Source: Isoetes taiwanensis (lineage: Eukaryota > Streptophyta > Lycopodiopsida > Isoetales > Isoetaceae). From it: 64,000 nucleotides of DNA. The stretch spans positions 1,618,777 through 1,682,776 of the forward strand of contig JAJEKV010000036.1 in the NCBI GenBank assembly GCA_021234155.1. Direction: 5' to 3'. The notes below the pieces were generated by a model. That model was not told the origin of the DNA. It saw nothing but the letters and a program-made list of their open reading frames with translations, and did no database searches. This document shows, piece by piece, positions 31,684-42,898 of the stretch (within the stretch, counting starts at the first letter, position 1; every line of letters starts with the position of its first letter). The position numbers and the translations under genes are program-made.

Positions 31684-33162
31684 AGGTGGGCTTGTAAGTT
31701 GCAAAGTTATGATATTTCTGTAAAAGAGTTACACTTGACACGAAATCCTAGCCTCTACTTGCCTTATATATTTTTTGATCATGAAGATGAATTGAATACT
31801 ACTGACACTTCACTTGCAGTAGCATACTTAGAAGTAACTCAAGGAGATCAAGCCAAAGGAGGATGGCAGCAACCTATTAGAGATTTTTTACAACATGGGG
31901 TCATCTCTCCAAGCCTCACCCCAAGTCAGAGAAGAAGACTCAAGGACAAGTGCAGACAATTCAAGCTGATAGACAATGTCTTGTGCAAAGTTAACAGGGA
32001 TGGAATCTTGCTGAGGTGTGTAAGTGAAGAAGAATCTGCCTTGATTATTAGGGAGATGCATAAAGGTATCTGTGGAGGACATTTTGCTGGAGATACCACT
32101 GCAAAAAAGATTCTCAGGTCTGGATATTATTGGCCTACTGTTTTTAGAGATTGTTATGAGGTCATAAAAACTTGCCATCAATGTCAAATTTTTAGTAAAA
32201 GAATTTTATTGCCAGCTGCCTTGAATCCTATTATATCTCCAGGACCCTTTCAAATTTGGGGACTAGATTATACTGGTCCCATTAATCCTTCTTCTGCAGG
32301 TCAACATCAGCATATTATTGTGGCCACAGATTATTTTACTAAGTGGGCAGAGGCTATACCTTTGAGGCAAGCTAATGCCTTCACAACTGCAAGGTTTTTA
32401 CATGAATTTGTTTGCTCCAGATTTGGTGTTCCTTTCCAGATACATTCTGATAGAGGTACCCCCTTTGTTAACGAAGTCATTGCTAATTTGTTGAGCATTT
32501 TGAAGGTCAAGCACACCAAAAGTTCTTCATATTATCCTCAGGGTAATGGACAAGCTGAAGCTACTAACAAAGTGTTGAAAAATATCTTGCAGAAGACAGT
32601 TGAGATTAACAAAAAGGATTGGCATATCAAAATAGTGGATGCACTTTGGGCCTATAGAGTCACTATCAAAACAGCTACAAATCATACACCATTCAATTTG
32701 GTCTATGGCATAGAAGCAGTTCTACCAGTAGAACTTGAGTTACCTTCCTTGAGATTAGCTCATAAATTGTGCTTACCTTTTGAACATGTCTTACAGGAAA
32801 GATTGGACGCCCTGTTACATTTAGATGAGTACAGAATGGAAGCTGAGAACACTAATTTGCTGAAAAAGGCCAAAGATCTGGCTGCATTCAAGGTTGCACA
32901 CAAAATACAAGGTATCTTTAAGAAAGGAGAGCTTGTTCTCAAATGGAACAAGTCAAAGGAAGACTCAGCTGGCAAATTTGATAATATTTGGGAAGGACCC
33001 TTTGTAGTGCTGGAGCCTGCAAGTACTAATTCTTATTGGTTACAAGAGGTTGCTTCAGGAATGCCACTGCCAAATCCTATCAACATCCTGCACCTGAAAA
33101 GGTATTGGGACCAGCATGCTTGCTTGTCCCTCTTTTTACATAAAAAGCTTAGAGATTTATAG
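31684..33162 (+). pseudogene. Gypsy integrase
   Basis: The frame from 31699 contains the HHCC zinc region (MHKGICGGHFAGDTTAKKIL then CYEVIKTCHQCQIF) and the DDE core: WGLDYTGP (first Asp), IHSDRGTPFVNEV (second Asp) and QGNGQAEATNKVLK (Glu). A C-terminal domain with NIWEGPFVVLEPAS and LHLKRYW, typical of gypsy integrases, ends at TAG 33160. It lacks an obvious chromodomain. The ORF itself is uninterrupted for 487 codons, making it the best-preserved part of the element. Confidence 0.88.
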
Positions 33163-34076
33163 TAGGTTTAAAGTAGTTAAATCAGTTTGACTTTTGAGCA
33201 CATTATTCCAGCAGTTAGATCAGCTTGACTTTGAGCACATTACTCTAATAGGATTGGTTTCATGTTTTAGGTTGATCTGACCAGATAAGAGTACACATGA
33301 TCTCAAGAACAGGATTGATACTAATGATTACCAAGTGTCATATGCAGGAGCATCCTTCTTCCATTTTCTCATCTGTCTTAGAATATTCCTACCATCCATT
33401 CAGCCTCCCATTCCTTTTTTTTTTCATACCTTAACAGCCCTTTACCATCATAGCAGAGTTGCAAGGATCTGAGACTAATTGGTTTGTGTGTTTCCATGGC
33501 AGGTGCACTCTTCCTCCATTCTTTTTCATCTGTCATAAGTAGCCCTACCTTCCATTTAGACTTTTTATTCTTGCTTTCATTCCCAAGAGAAGAAAAGCAC
33601 TCTGCATTTCATCTCTACCACCATAGCAGAGTTGCAACTTTTTGAAGATCAAGCAAAAGACATGCATTTTCTTGTTTTGGCGAGATCTCAAACATTTGCA
33701 CAATCACTTCATCTCCATTGCACCATCATCCTATCATATTCACACTCACTTCTGCTTTTTCTCACTCATTATATTCCATTCACATCACTTCATCACCACC
33801 TTCACACTCATTTCATCAACATTTACACTTCACACTCTTATTCTATCATGATTCTCACTTAGACATCTTGGTATAAAGTTGAAGACCCCTCTAGTTATTT
33901 ATTTTTGACATCATATGGCTGCGGGGACCAGCCTTTTTCTTGTTTTGGCAAGATAAATGGGAAATATTTGAACCATTGGATTAAAGGAATGGGAAGCATA
34001 TTGGGGAATATGTTGATGGATATGCTTGATCTAAGGGCCATTAGAAGCCTTTGACGTAGATGACATTTTCTCCTAT
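33163..34076. other. Intergenic: old retrotransposon 3' flank and TspO upstream region
   Basis: No gene is recognised. A repeated pair (TCAGTTTGACTTTTGAGCAC, then AGCTTGACTTTGAGCACATTACT) at 33185-33245 suggests a short tandem duplication. Another repeated theme, CATCTGTC with TTCCATT, occurs at 33360-33400 and 33520-33560. The 33660-33850 stretch is rich in CACTTCAT words. The promoter of the TspO gene should lie near the right end, but I see no unambiguous TATA box. Confidence 0.4.
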
Positions 34077-35447
34077 ATGACACATGGCATCGTTATCGCA
34101 TTGGCCCATAAGTTTGGACTTGGAAAAGGCCTTCCGGCTTTAGAGTTTCTCGGCAGTCCGTCTTCTTTTGTTAAGGTATTTCTGCATAACATTTTGAGCT
34201 TGGATCATAACAAGAGAGTTAGGATCTCCTGTTATTTGTTGTAAGTTCGGTAAGCAGAGCATCTAATTTTTCATTCTTCTGTCTTTGCAGATGGTTTGGG
34301 GTCTTATTATTGCGATTATCATCCCGCTAGGGTTGGGATTTGCGTCTTCTTACTTCGCCAAAGGCGACAAGAGTATTTCCCGCTCTTCTATTTATGTTCT
34401 TTTTGTCATTAATCTGCAAATGCTAACAGATCATATAAGTCATGACTTAACACTACACATTTAGGAAATGCTTCTTTAATTTCTCTCCAGAATTTGCTTC
34501 TATGCATTTCATGTCAACACGTTTGTTTACTGTTAAGACCTAATCTTGATAACATGTTGATTATTAGGCTGGTATCAGCAGCTCAGAAAACCAGAATGGA
34601 CTCCTCCTGTAAGAAATTCAAAGATTCAGGCCCCTCACAGATTGTTGTATACCTGATTTTTTTCCTTGTGTGGCAGGATAAGGCATTTCCTATAATCTGG
34701 ACTATTCTGTACATACTAATGGGAATATCGTCATGGTTAATATGGAAAGATGGAGGTAATTTTGTTCTTGACCATGCACTATTGCAAGACTAAAAACTGA
34801 ATAAAGGATAATGAACAGAAGCATAGACTTGAAGCCACAGAAACCTCCCCATTGCTGCTTATTTCTTATTTCTTTATGAATAGTATGTTGATAACAATAA
34901 GGACAAAACGCAGGTTTCCAACGACATGCCTTTCCACTTGTAATTTATATTATCCAGGTACGCCTAGTTCCCATTTGTTATTTCGTGAATGCACTTTTTT
35001 TGTTTCTCCAGCTTTGGTCTAATTTGTTGTGACTTTTAGCTTGTGCTTAATCTCATTTGGACTCCAATCTTCTCTTTCAAACGCCAAATTGTGAGTTTTT
35101 CCATTTCTAAAATTGAGCTTACATTTGTTAGCTCTCAATGACTCTCTACTAACTCGATTATGCTATATTGTACAAAGGGTTATGCTTTGGTAGACATTGT
35201 GGCTCTTTGGGTGTTTGTGTTGGTGACAATTCTAGTGTTCTGGTCTGTTAATCATGCTGCTGCGTACTTGCTAATACCCTATATAATATGGTTAGTATTT
35301 GTTTGGTCTTCTTTATATACATGTAGTGTCATTCACCATATGTTTGCGATATGTGGTACTCCTTTCAGGGTTGCGGTTGCAGTAGCCTTGAATTACTCAA
35401 TCTGGGTCAACAATCGCAATGACTATAACCTTCCCTTAAGCATATGA
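34077..35447 (+). CDS. TSPO: TspO/MBR family translocator protein, eight exons
   Basis: I assembled exons 34077-34175, 34291-34372, 34569-34609, 34677-34755, 34914-34957, 35040-35090, 35178-35290 and 35369-35447. All introns are GT...AG and phases agree, giving about 195 residues. Family signatures fall across the joins: SWYQQLRKPEWTPP, AFPIIWTILYILMG, YIIQLVLNLIWTPIF, and AYLLIPYIIW joined to VAVAVALNYSIWVN. Five hydrophobic segments fit the TspO five-helix membrane fold, which binds tetrapyrroles and cholesterol-like ligands in organelle or ER/Golgi membranes. The first exon (MTHGIVIALAHKFGLGKG) would be a plant-type N-terminal extension; a start at 34291 is the alternative. No lesion is seen. 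Arabidopsis TSPO lacks introns, so the many short exons are notable. Confidence 0.85.
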
Positions 35448-37240
35448 TCCCTATCCTAGGGCATATCTCATAGTTGTATATATCCTTTGGTGCTTCAAGT
35501 TTGAACTCCATGTCAATGGCATGTAACTTGTTTATTTTTTAATTTCTTGGAGGATGATATCCTATACAAGAATTTAGCGCTGGCGGAGCCAGCGCCCTAT
35601 GAACATTTTGCTGTTGATAGTTATCTTTGAGACGTCAATATTTATCTACCATAAAATTTTGGTTCGGAGAGGTTCCATAACATGCTAGGTGTTATGGCCA
35701 TTCGGCATAATAAATTAGGTGTTTATGCTACTTTTCAATTTTTATTGTGGGTAATCACTGCAACCAATGGTTGAGATCTAAACTCAGCTATAAAACTTGG
35801 TGGCCAGGTTGTTAAGGAACCATAAATAATTCTAAAAAGATAGAATCCTAAAAAGAGGTTGCATCAAATTGCAATTTGAAGCAATTTGAAGTGAGGGTTT
35901 GATACTCCATCTAAATAATGTAGGAGATGGTTGCCTTCAAAAGCTACGCATTGCCTCCAACTAACTGCATAGAGTACATGTGCGTACACAGCCAGCACTA
36001 AAATTTTAGAACAAAATTGTTGTTCCCAAATTGCAGATCGGGCCAACAACAAAGTGTTCAACTGTCCCACATTTCTCTGATTAAGACTCTTAGGCCAACT
36101 CATTCTCAAGTAGACTTTGAAATACGATTCCATTAACTTCAATAAATAAAGTATCTGTAGTTTCACAACTGCAAAATCATGACTACTACTACTAACTAGA
36201 GTGGCAATTTCAGTGAAAATGCATTGTCAACTGTCGGACATTAGTAGGGTCCAACCCACAAGTTTAATTCGTAGTGCATGTGATATTTTGGTTGGTACTA
36301 AATATGTTTAATTTGTATGTAGAAACATGTAAACCAAATAGAACACCTACTCAAGGGTAATTGTAAAACAAACCACTCTCTTCACATCACAACAAACATG
36401 AACAATTGGAGGATTTGGATCCCCAAAATCAAGGATTATTTGGCTACATTTATAAATGAGAAGATTAACAAATTTGGAGTCCAACTTGACTATTATGTAG
36501 GAATGTAAAAGGACATTGCTTGTGATCTTTGGTTGTCATCGGTTTACCCATGTAAAAACTTGTCCCGCTCAAGAAAATATGTGCTTATTGTGTTCTGCCC
36601 TGCAAAGGACTTCCATATGCATTGCTATGGTGCAGAAGCTTTTTATCTTGGCAAGAACTACATGAGGGTTGCTCATTTATTGCAGTCATAACTATGAGAC
36701 TAGATTTCTTCAATTCTCGATATTTTGATCTTAATATATTCTTAATGCAGGAGTGGGAGACCCTCATGAAGAGCAATATTATTTATATGTGCACCCTATT
36801 CGTCAATTGACAATCTAGTTCATGGCATCGGTTTTTAGTATTAGGTTTATGTAATTTTAACGTGCTAATGTGATCTATGCTTAGCATTCAAAAGTATTAG
36901 ATGGTGCATGAAACATTAACACCAAAGCCATTGTTTCGATGACTGTTTAGTTGGAATACATGCTCTGCCCTGTAGAATGGAAGGAAATCAACAATGGAGA
37001 AGTTTAAACTTCAAAAAAAATGCTTTTTCTAATTATCCTGATTCAGTTAATAATTCATGGTTTTCTCTTTAATGCATCCATCAATTATTTCTTAAATTCA
37101 AAATATTCTACCCTGTCAACTTGCACATGAAATAAGAGAATTATTCATTTTCGTGCCTAGTTCGCATTGGCAGAGTACCCATCTGGTTCACTTCACACTT
37201 TTGTGTTTTAGAAATGTGCCTCCCTGAACCTAGCGGAATA
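35448..37240. other. No gene recognised downstream of TspO
   Basis: The first ~150 bp are probably TspO 3' untranslated sequence. The rest is AT-rich with only short frames on either strand. I see no domain, paired repeat or RNA gene. Confidence 0.45.
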
Positions 37241-37552
37241 GGCAGTGAAAGCTGCTTTGTTACTAGCGGGCCACGAATGCATCCACAAATGCAAATTTTT
37301 AGAATTCCGACAAAAAAAGAAAAAGAAAAAAAAAGAAAATGCTGAATTTGATGTCACTGGGTTTGTAGATGGCAGCGGCCAATCTCCTTTGTTGATCTTT
37401 TTCGTTTTACACAGGTTCTTCAACCGGAGCTTGAGATTCAAAGCAGGTGCAAAATAGTTTCATGCTTGGGCAACCTGAGCTTTGCGCAGTTGAACAAATC
37501 CAACCAGAATCAGGTTCCAGCATAGAAATTTTGCTCCAATTCAAGCAAGCAA

Positions 37553-38400
37553 ATGAGTATCAGAAGGCTCTGTAGAGACATTTTTTCAAAAACTCAGGAA
37601 CTCTTCAGCTTCACAATAGCCAATCTGGTACAGAACCATGAAGGGTTTACTCAAACAATAAGTTACTGCATATTTTCCACACTCACTTTAAGTTTACTTG
37701 AAATCTCTGTTTTGTGTAGAGTATTTTCTGATAAGGCCCAACATTTATGTATTAGGGAGACTGTGAAAGCCATAAATACCTGCTTGGCAAACTACTCAAG
37801 ATGGCCAGCCGAGCCTGAAGTTTGCGATGTTATCAACGGTTTCTGCAATGGATATGGTTTTTCTAACTGTCAGGTGTAATAGGTTCAGCATATATACCTG
37901 TTCTGCCATCACCAACTGGAGCTTCTACTGACCATAATAGAAAGCCTGATCACGTTGTTTGTCTCCAAGCTGTTTGTGATGCGTCTCACAAAGTCTTGGA
38001 TGCTTTTGCATGCTATACAGGATGTATGCAATATGGCACTGAGATATTCAGAAAATCATCTTTGTATATGAAAGCTGAAAGTGGGGAAATTTTGGATGGG
38101 GACCATCATATACTAAATGACGGATATCCTAAGAAGAGAGCGGAACTCTGTATCCAGCAGAGAACACTCTTCCCTAATTTGCCAAGGCAGAATAGCTGTG
38201 TAATGACAGATATCCTAAGAAAAGAGCGGAACCCTGTATCCAGCAGAGAACACTCTTCCCTAATTTGCCTAGGCAACACATTTCCAATTTCTTTCCTTAT
38301 CTTTAAAAAAGGAAACAGAAGCTATCGAATCTTTATGGAAGGGCAAAATTCACTAAGAAAAAACAAATCAGACAAATTAAGACTTGGTGTCCTGCGGTTT
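37553..38400 (+). pseudogene. PIF/Harbinger (HARBI1-like) transposase relic
   Basis: The plus strand reads SIRRLCRDIFSK, ETVKAINTCLANYSRWPAEP, then VINGFCNGYGFSNCQ. This matches the helical region before the DDE nuclease of Harbinger transposases. After a frameshift at ~37873 comes GVIGSAYIPVLPSPTGAS, HNRKPDHVVCLQAVCDASHK, FRKSSLYMKAESGEIL and LNDGYP, in the DDE_Tnp_4 order. The expected first Asp (GAIDGS) is missing (GVI-GS), and the His-Asp of the next motif reads QYGTE, so the nuclease is inactive. Terminal repeats were not found. The frame continues to 38565 in non-homologous sequence. Confidence 0.7.
38122..38276 (+). repeat. 86-bp tandem duplication inside the Harbinger relic
   Basis: GATATCCTAAGAAGAGAGCG at 38123 recurs as GATATCCTAAGAAAAGAGCG at 38209, and the similarity continues through CAGAGAACACTCTTCCCTAA to about 38276. 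Few differences separate the copies, so the duplication is recent relative to decay of the transposase. Confidence 0.85.
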
Positions 38401-38565
38401 TGCAAGGCTAGTCCTACAAAAAAAAACCTTGCTCTGCCATCCCCATCGCCTTTGAGGAAAGCTCACAAAAAATCGAAAAAAAGAGAGCGAAGGCTACCGG
38501 ATAAGATGCGGACTTCTTACCGGATGCAAGGCACAGACCAGAGACAGCCAAACAAAAGGGGATAA

Positions 38566-38860
38566 GAACTAACCTGGAAGAGAAGCTCCTTATGCCACGA
38601 CCCAGCAAACCATGGCTTCGTTCTCATTTTTCTTTGGCTTCTGCAAAAAGCCACGGCCTGTCCAGTTCTGGCTTGGCTAACTGGGTTCACGAGTCTGCAA
38701 ATCTAACTCTAGCTGAAGCAATTTTGCCCTAAACCAATATGGACTGCCATAAACAACATAAATGAAAGCAAATGATGAAGCAGAAGAAAAAGGAGCACGA
38801 TGGCTGTGGCGCCAGGGAAATACGGGTATTCCCGGAAAAAAAAAAAAAAGACCCGGAAAA
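38566..38860. other. No gene recognised; two A-rich runs
   Basis: This short stretch holds a poly-A run (about 38836-38849) and no credible gene. The open minus-strand frames here are low-complexity Phe-rich translations of the A runs. Confidence 0.4.
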
Positions 38861-38948
38861 AGCATTCAATATACGTAGATAATTCCAAATTTTTTTTTTC
38901 TAGTAGCATTCAATATACGTAGATAATTCCAAATTTTTTTTTTTTCTA
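38861..38948. repeat. 44-bp direct tandem duplication
   Basis: AGCATTCAATATACGTAGAT followed by AATTCCAAA, a T-run and CTAGT occurs at 38861 and again at 38905. The copies differ mainly in T-run length, as expected from slippage or repair of a staggered break. Confidence 0.85.
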
Positions 38949-39254
38949 GTAATCTTATATTTAGTTAGATATATGAAACATGTTAAAAATAAAATGTCAT
39001 TATCTTTTATCATGCGACAATTCATCTATCGCGGTTAGTGTTAGCATCCATTCGTTTAGAATGCGTTATGACCACATTTGTGGTGCATTAGGTACATCCA
39101 CACCATGAGTAGTAAGATATATCTCAACTCCTATCTAATAGATATTCTAGATATTTCAGCATTTATGATCGTTTGTGGTGCATTAGATATATCTAGGCCA
39201 TTAGATATGTTATGTGGGTCACATAATTTTCCCTTAGTCGCAAACACCCAACAT

Positions 39255-40612
39255 GTTATTCTAACATAACATGTTAAGTGTGAGCCATTAACACTCCACA
39301 TGTGTGGCACATGCTCCATTGCATGTGTGACATATGTCAAGGGGAGAGCACCCCACCCCAAGTGCTAGTGCCCCCATTTGCCATGTGGCAAACCATCATT
39401 GGACCAAGTGGCTGAATCACAGACCAAGGCCCCAATTTCGAGGCCCATATAAAGGAGAGAACTTAAACCCTAAAACCTTTTAGATTTTGGGCCAGAAGCA
39501 AGTTCAGGTGCTTCAGTTGCTCATTTTGGGCTTTGGAGAGTAGAAAGCAGTCTCAGAGCTCGAATAGAGCTCACATATCTAAGGCGCTGGCCCAGCGCCT
39601 TCGTATTTCGTGGAGAATGCCATGTCGGGGAGTTACAGTATAGAGTTGGGTGAAGAAGCAGGTTCGTCTAGTTTAGGTTGTTAATCCTAGTTTAGTAGTA
39701 GGATTTGAACTAGGGAGCATCTCTGTTTTAGTGTTAATTGCTCATAGTCCATTAACCCTAAACCAGACTAACCAGAGAAGACTGACCCTTGTATTCTTTA
39801 GGGTAGATATGATGTATTAGAATTGTTGTTATATTATGATGTTAGATGATCATGGTATGATACTCTAGTATGATTCTAGTTGATATGTTCTAATTGCAGA
39901 GGGATGCAAGGTGTGCTTGTTTGCTAGGGGTCCATAGCAAGCGAGGCCTAATATCTTGTCATTGCGTGTTTGCAAGGTAAGGGTTTAACCCCTTCTAGGT
40001 GATGCGTTACCTCGGTGAGATTAGGTTGAGTACGAGCGAGGGCGACCTTGTCTCTCTAGCTACCTGCTACACCAAGATACCTCTTGGAAGGAACAGCCTG
40101 CTTGCCTCATCGGACCACAGGAGATGCAACCTTCGGTAGCCTTATGGTTACATCTCCGGCAGCCTACAATTAAGACCCAAAGCTTTTCGATCTATCTGCA
40201 AAGTATGCACATGAGGGGCAGATGGAGTGAACACAAGTCTATCGTTACAACTTCCGTCTGTTGTTATCTTGTGGCCCAGACCATCAGTCCTACCTCACAG
40301 AGTCTGAGCTTGGGTTAGGACTTTCATGTGATGATATGATGATGTTGTATTATAATGATGATGCCATGTTGTTGATGGTGCCCCACCCTTCGTGGTGAGC
40401 ATATATATTGATTATGATGTATGTTGCTTATGCAATTGTTTACACACTTCTATAGTGAGATCGGCGCCCGGGAAGATGGGAAAGACACATCCTTCTTCTG
40501 CATTAAGTCTGGAGCACCACCAGTAGTTGATGCTGCGTGGATGCCCTCTTGTTGATCTGCAGGGTTGGCAGGAGGGGATCTTCATTGCGTATAGGTTAGG
40601 GGGACATCACAA
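39255..40612 (+). other. Putative 5' LTR (left border uncertain)
   Basis: The region ends GGGGGACATCACAA directly before a perfect initiator-Met-tRNA primer-binding site. It contains a TATA box (TATAAAGG at 39448-39455) followed by a leader, as in U3-R-U5. A TGTTATTCTAACATAACATG palindromic stretch near 39255 is a possible left edge. No second LTR is found in the window, so borders are inferred. Confidence 0.5.
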
Positions 40613-40624
40613 TGGTATCAGAGC
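40613..40624 (+). other. Primer-binding site for initiator Met-tRNA
   Basis: TGGTATCAGAGC is complementary to the 3' end of plant initiator Met-tRNA and is the common minus-strand primer site of plant LTR retrotransposons. The same 12 bases follow the 5' LTR of the copia element at 59838. Confidence 0.8.
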
Positions 40625-42130
40625 AATGATCTTGATAGACCAAGATCAGAGCACTGGCCATTCACCCTAGTAGAAGAACTAACCCATCAGAACTTGAAGT
40701 TTTGGAAGAATTTCAAACTATGACCTCGAAAAAATGAGAAGAATTTTTTTTCACATAAGCTAGGGAGTGATAAATCCCTAGAATAAGTAGTTAGATAACA
40801 GCTACGTAGTTAGAAGAAAATTGAAAAAAAGTTTTTAAGGAAGATAAAAATTTCCTTGGCCAAATTAGACCATTACTCTAGAGCCAATTTTTAGGCACCC
40901 GTATCAGAATCCACTTTACGCCGGAGCCTTCCCTCACCTCATGGGAACCCGGAGGGCCACATTAAACAGACCACTAGAATGCCTTTGAAAGAGCAAAAGA
41001 AGAGCGCCCAGTTCTTGCAGCCGAGCAGAAGGCCAAGGAGGAAATGAAGAAGAAATCCATGAAGAAGAAGAAACCCATGAGAAGGAAGAGTCCCAAGAGG
41101 AAGAAGAGGAACAAATCAAGGAGGAGGAAGTTGTGGAGGAAATCGAGGAGGGATCGACTTCAGGTGAAGAAGAGAAAACTGAAGAGTCGAAGGTTGAGAA
41201 GAAGAAGTTGATGAAGAAGAGAGGTGAGCTTGAAAGCTACGTAACGAGTTATGAGCATTGAGGAAGCTTGAGAAGGCCAGAAAGGAAGAGCTCCAAAAGA
41301 AGCGGAAGGCGGAGAAGAAGCTCAAGAAGAAGAAGGGAAAAGCACTGGAGCAGCCCCTAAGAATATGAGGAGGACGAAGAAGGGAAACCCCAACATTATT
41401 ATAGCAAAATGGGACACGGAAGACGGCTCACCCTCGTCATCCGACTCAACTGATTCAAAGTTTGATTCCATGTACAAGCTCCAGAAGAACCTTCTTTTGG
41501 AAATAGAAGGATCGCAAGTGCCCAAGAAGCTCGTTTCTACTAGAAGCTCTGACGAAACCGACCTCTCGAGTCAGCACGAGAGGAGCTACTGCCACCACCA
41601 CCTTACCCAGTATGGCCACAACCGAATAGAAAGAAGGGAATCAAGACGGCAAAGGATTGAACGAAGATAGGGTGTACAAAAAGAAGATGATGATACACAA
41701 GCAATACATGCAGATATACAACGCTTACAAGAAGTACTATGACTACTATAAATCGAAGTACACTGAGGAAGACCCCCTGAAAGAGCCACCAGAAGAGCTG
41801 GAACCGCTTAGAAAGCCGGCAAAGCACGGGAGGAACTCATCATACTCCTAAGCTTTGAAGGAGATTCGCCATTATTAGCGTAGCCAGTGTTTTCTAATCC
41901 CAAAAACAAAGTTTGCCAGTTTTGTTCGGAACCATTGGAGTTCGATAAGACAAAGCGAGTGACGAACGACATGTTGCTGGCACTACAGGAGGCAGCTGAA
42001 ATGGAAGCGGTTTAGCACTTCGAGGATACTTTAGCATGCACCTTGCATGCGAGACGGGTACTTGCATGCCAAGCGACATGCACTTGGCACGTTTCATTAC
42101 ATAGGTAGATATTAAGTCATGAAACATTTT
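40625..42130 (+). pseudogene. Glu/Lys-rich internal region of an LTR element without pol
   Basis: Downstream of the primer site the plus strand keeps a coding look in shifting frames: an acidic run around 41030-41200 (EEEETHEKEESQEEEEE-type composition), a Lys-rich run to 41350, MNEDRVYKKKMMIHKQYMQI at 41657 with Tyr/Lys repeats, and CQFCSEPLEFDKTKRVTND near 41910. I see no protease, RT, RNase H or integrase motif. It could be a gag-only or non-autonomous LTR element. The highly charged gag-like protein is not assignable to a family. Confidence 0.4.
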
Positions 42131-42288
42131 TGTACATTCTGTATAGAATTCTAATCCTTGTATAAAAGACTTTTTGTTAATAAGAATAAGAATAAGAATA
42201 AGAATAAGAATAGTCTTTTATCGTCCACTAAGACCAATCGGCCTATGGGACCCAGAAGGAGTGCAGCAAACTTATTACTGTCGGGGTT

Positions 42289-42320
42289 AAAAAACCCTCG
42301 CCCCAAAGGGTTTTCGAGGG
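42289..42320 (-). other. Conserved hairpin in the LINE-B 3' untranslated region
   Basis: The minus strand reads CCCTCGAAAACCCTTTGGGG then CGAGGGTTTTTT. CCCTCG/CGAGGG and AAAACCC/GGGTTTT can pair in alternative stems. The same structure is present at 46477-46508 in copy 2, so it has been kept while the surrounding sequence varied. Confidence 0.65.
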
Positions 42321-42397
42321 AAAAACCATGGCAGTAATAAGAATGTTGTCAAACTGTACAAGTATACATCATCATGAAATAAATGTGTATGTACATG

Positions 42398-42898
42398 TCA
42401 AGCGCGTGCCCGAGGACATAGCTGATCTCGCATGTCCATGACCTCCTGAAGGTATGATCCTAGCACCCGTACGGAGGCCGTGCTCAATGTCACATGTAGC
42501 GGCTGGCCAGGCCTGACCAATTTAGCATAGCGCGTCCGGATTTGATCATATGCTGGGCAACTTTGAAGGGTATGAGATTCATCCTCAATGACTCCCATTT
42601 GGCAACATTGACAGAGCCTGTCCTGACGTGGCTCACCAATCCATCGGCCTGTCTCAATTCGAAGATGATGTGCCCCTGTGCGAATGGAGGCAATGAATCT
42701 GCATCTTTTCATGGGCAAGTGGGTGCGCAGGTACCATTGCGGGCCTCGTTCCAATGTGGGATTTATGTGGCGATGGTAGTGTGTTGTCTTGACCTGTTCA
42801 AGGGCGTTGGCATCCCAAAGCTTGCTGATGAAGCAAGCGTCAAGATATTGCCTCAGGCTATGGCGATCTGCCTCTGTTTGCACTAATATAAAGTGCAA
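42398..42898 (-). pseudogene. LINE-B ORF2 C-terminal zinc region
   Basis: An uninterrupted 166-codon minus-strand frame carries TGAHHLRIETGRW and the CQCCQ...ESHTLQSCP zinc motif, with a following YLQEVMDMRDQL helix. It is homologous to plus-strand pieces at 46.05-46.37 kb and 63.84-64.0 kb. In LINE proteins this C-terminal zinc region is thought to bind nucleic acid. The rest of ORF2 is absent because of 5' truncation near 42890. Confidence 0.75.

Larger units (their letters stand above)
27194..33162 (+). mobile_element. Ty3/gypsy LTR retrotransposon, Tat-like, with upstream archaeal-type RNase H
   Basis: The internal region encodes, in order, gag, three CCHC knuckles, protease, an RNase H resembling the additional archaeal-type RNase H of Tat elements, reverse transcriptase, a second RNase H that has lost its first catalytic Asp, and integrase. 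Four lesions break the coding sequence: a frameshift near 30100, a frameshift near 31215, an in-frame stop near 31346 and a TAG at 31681. No 3' LTR is found up to the TspO gene at 34.1 kb, so the 3' end is probably deleted or too diverged to see. Confidence 0.85.
42178..42898 (-). mobile_element. LINE-B copy 1, 5'-truncated 3' end
   Basis: On the minus strand it encodes the C-terminal ~165 residues of ORF2: MKRCRFIASIRTGAHHLRIE, CQCCQMGVIEDESHTLQSC (a C-x2-C-x7-H-x4-C zinc motif) and LRDQLCPRARA-type end, stopping at 42398. The 3' untranslated region has a hairpin (42289-42320) and GGTCCCATAGG-type sequence, and ends GTGGACGATAAAAGAC followed by (TATTCT)n at 42180-42212. The coding part is open, so this copy is relatively young. 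Confidence 0.8.

Noticed and set aside
34494-34793. 99-codon open frame within the TspO locus
   Set aside because: It reads through introns. The spliced model with GT...AG borders gives TspO motifs, while this frame only contains one of the exons by chance.
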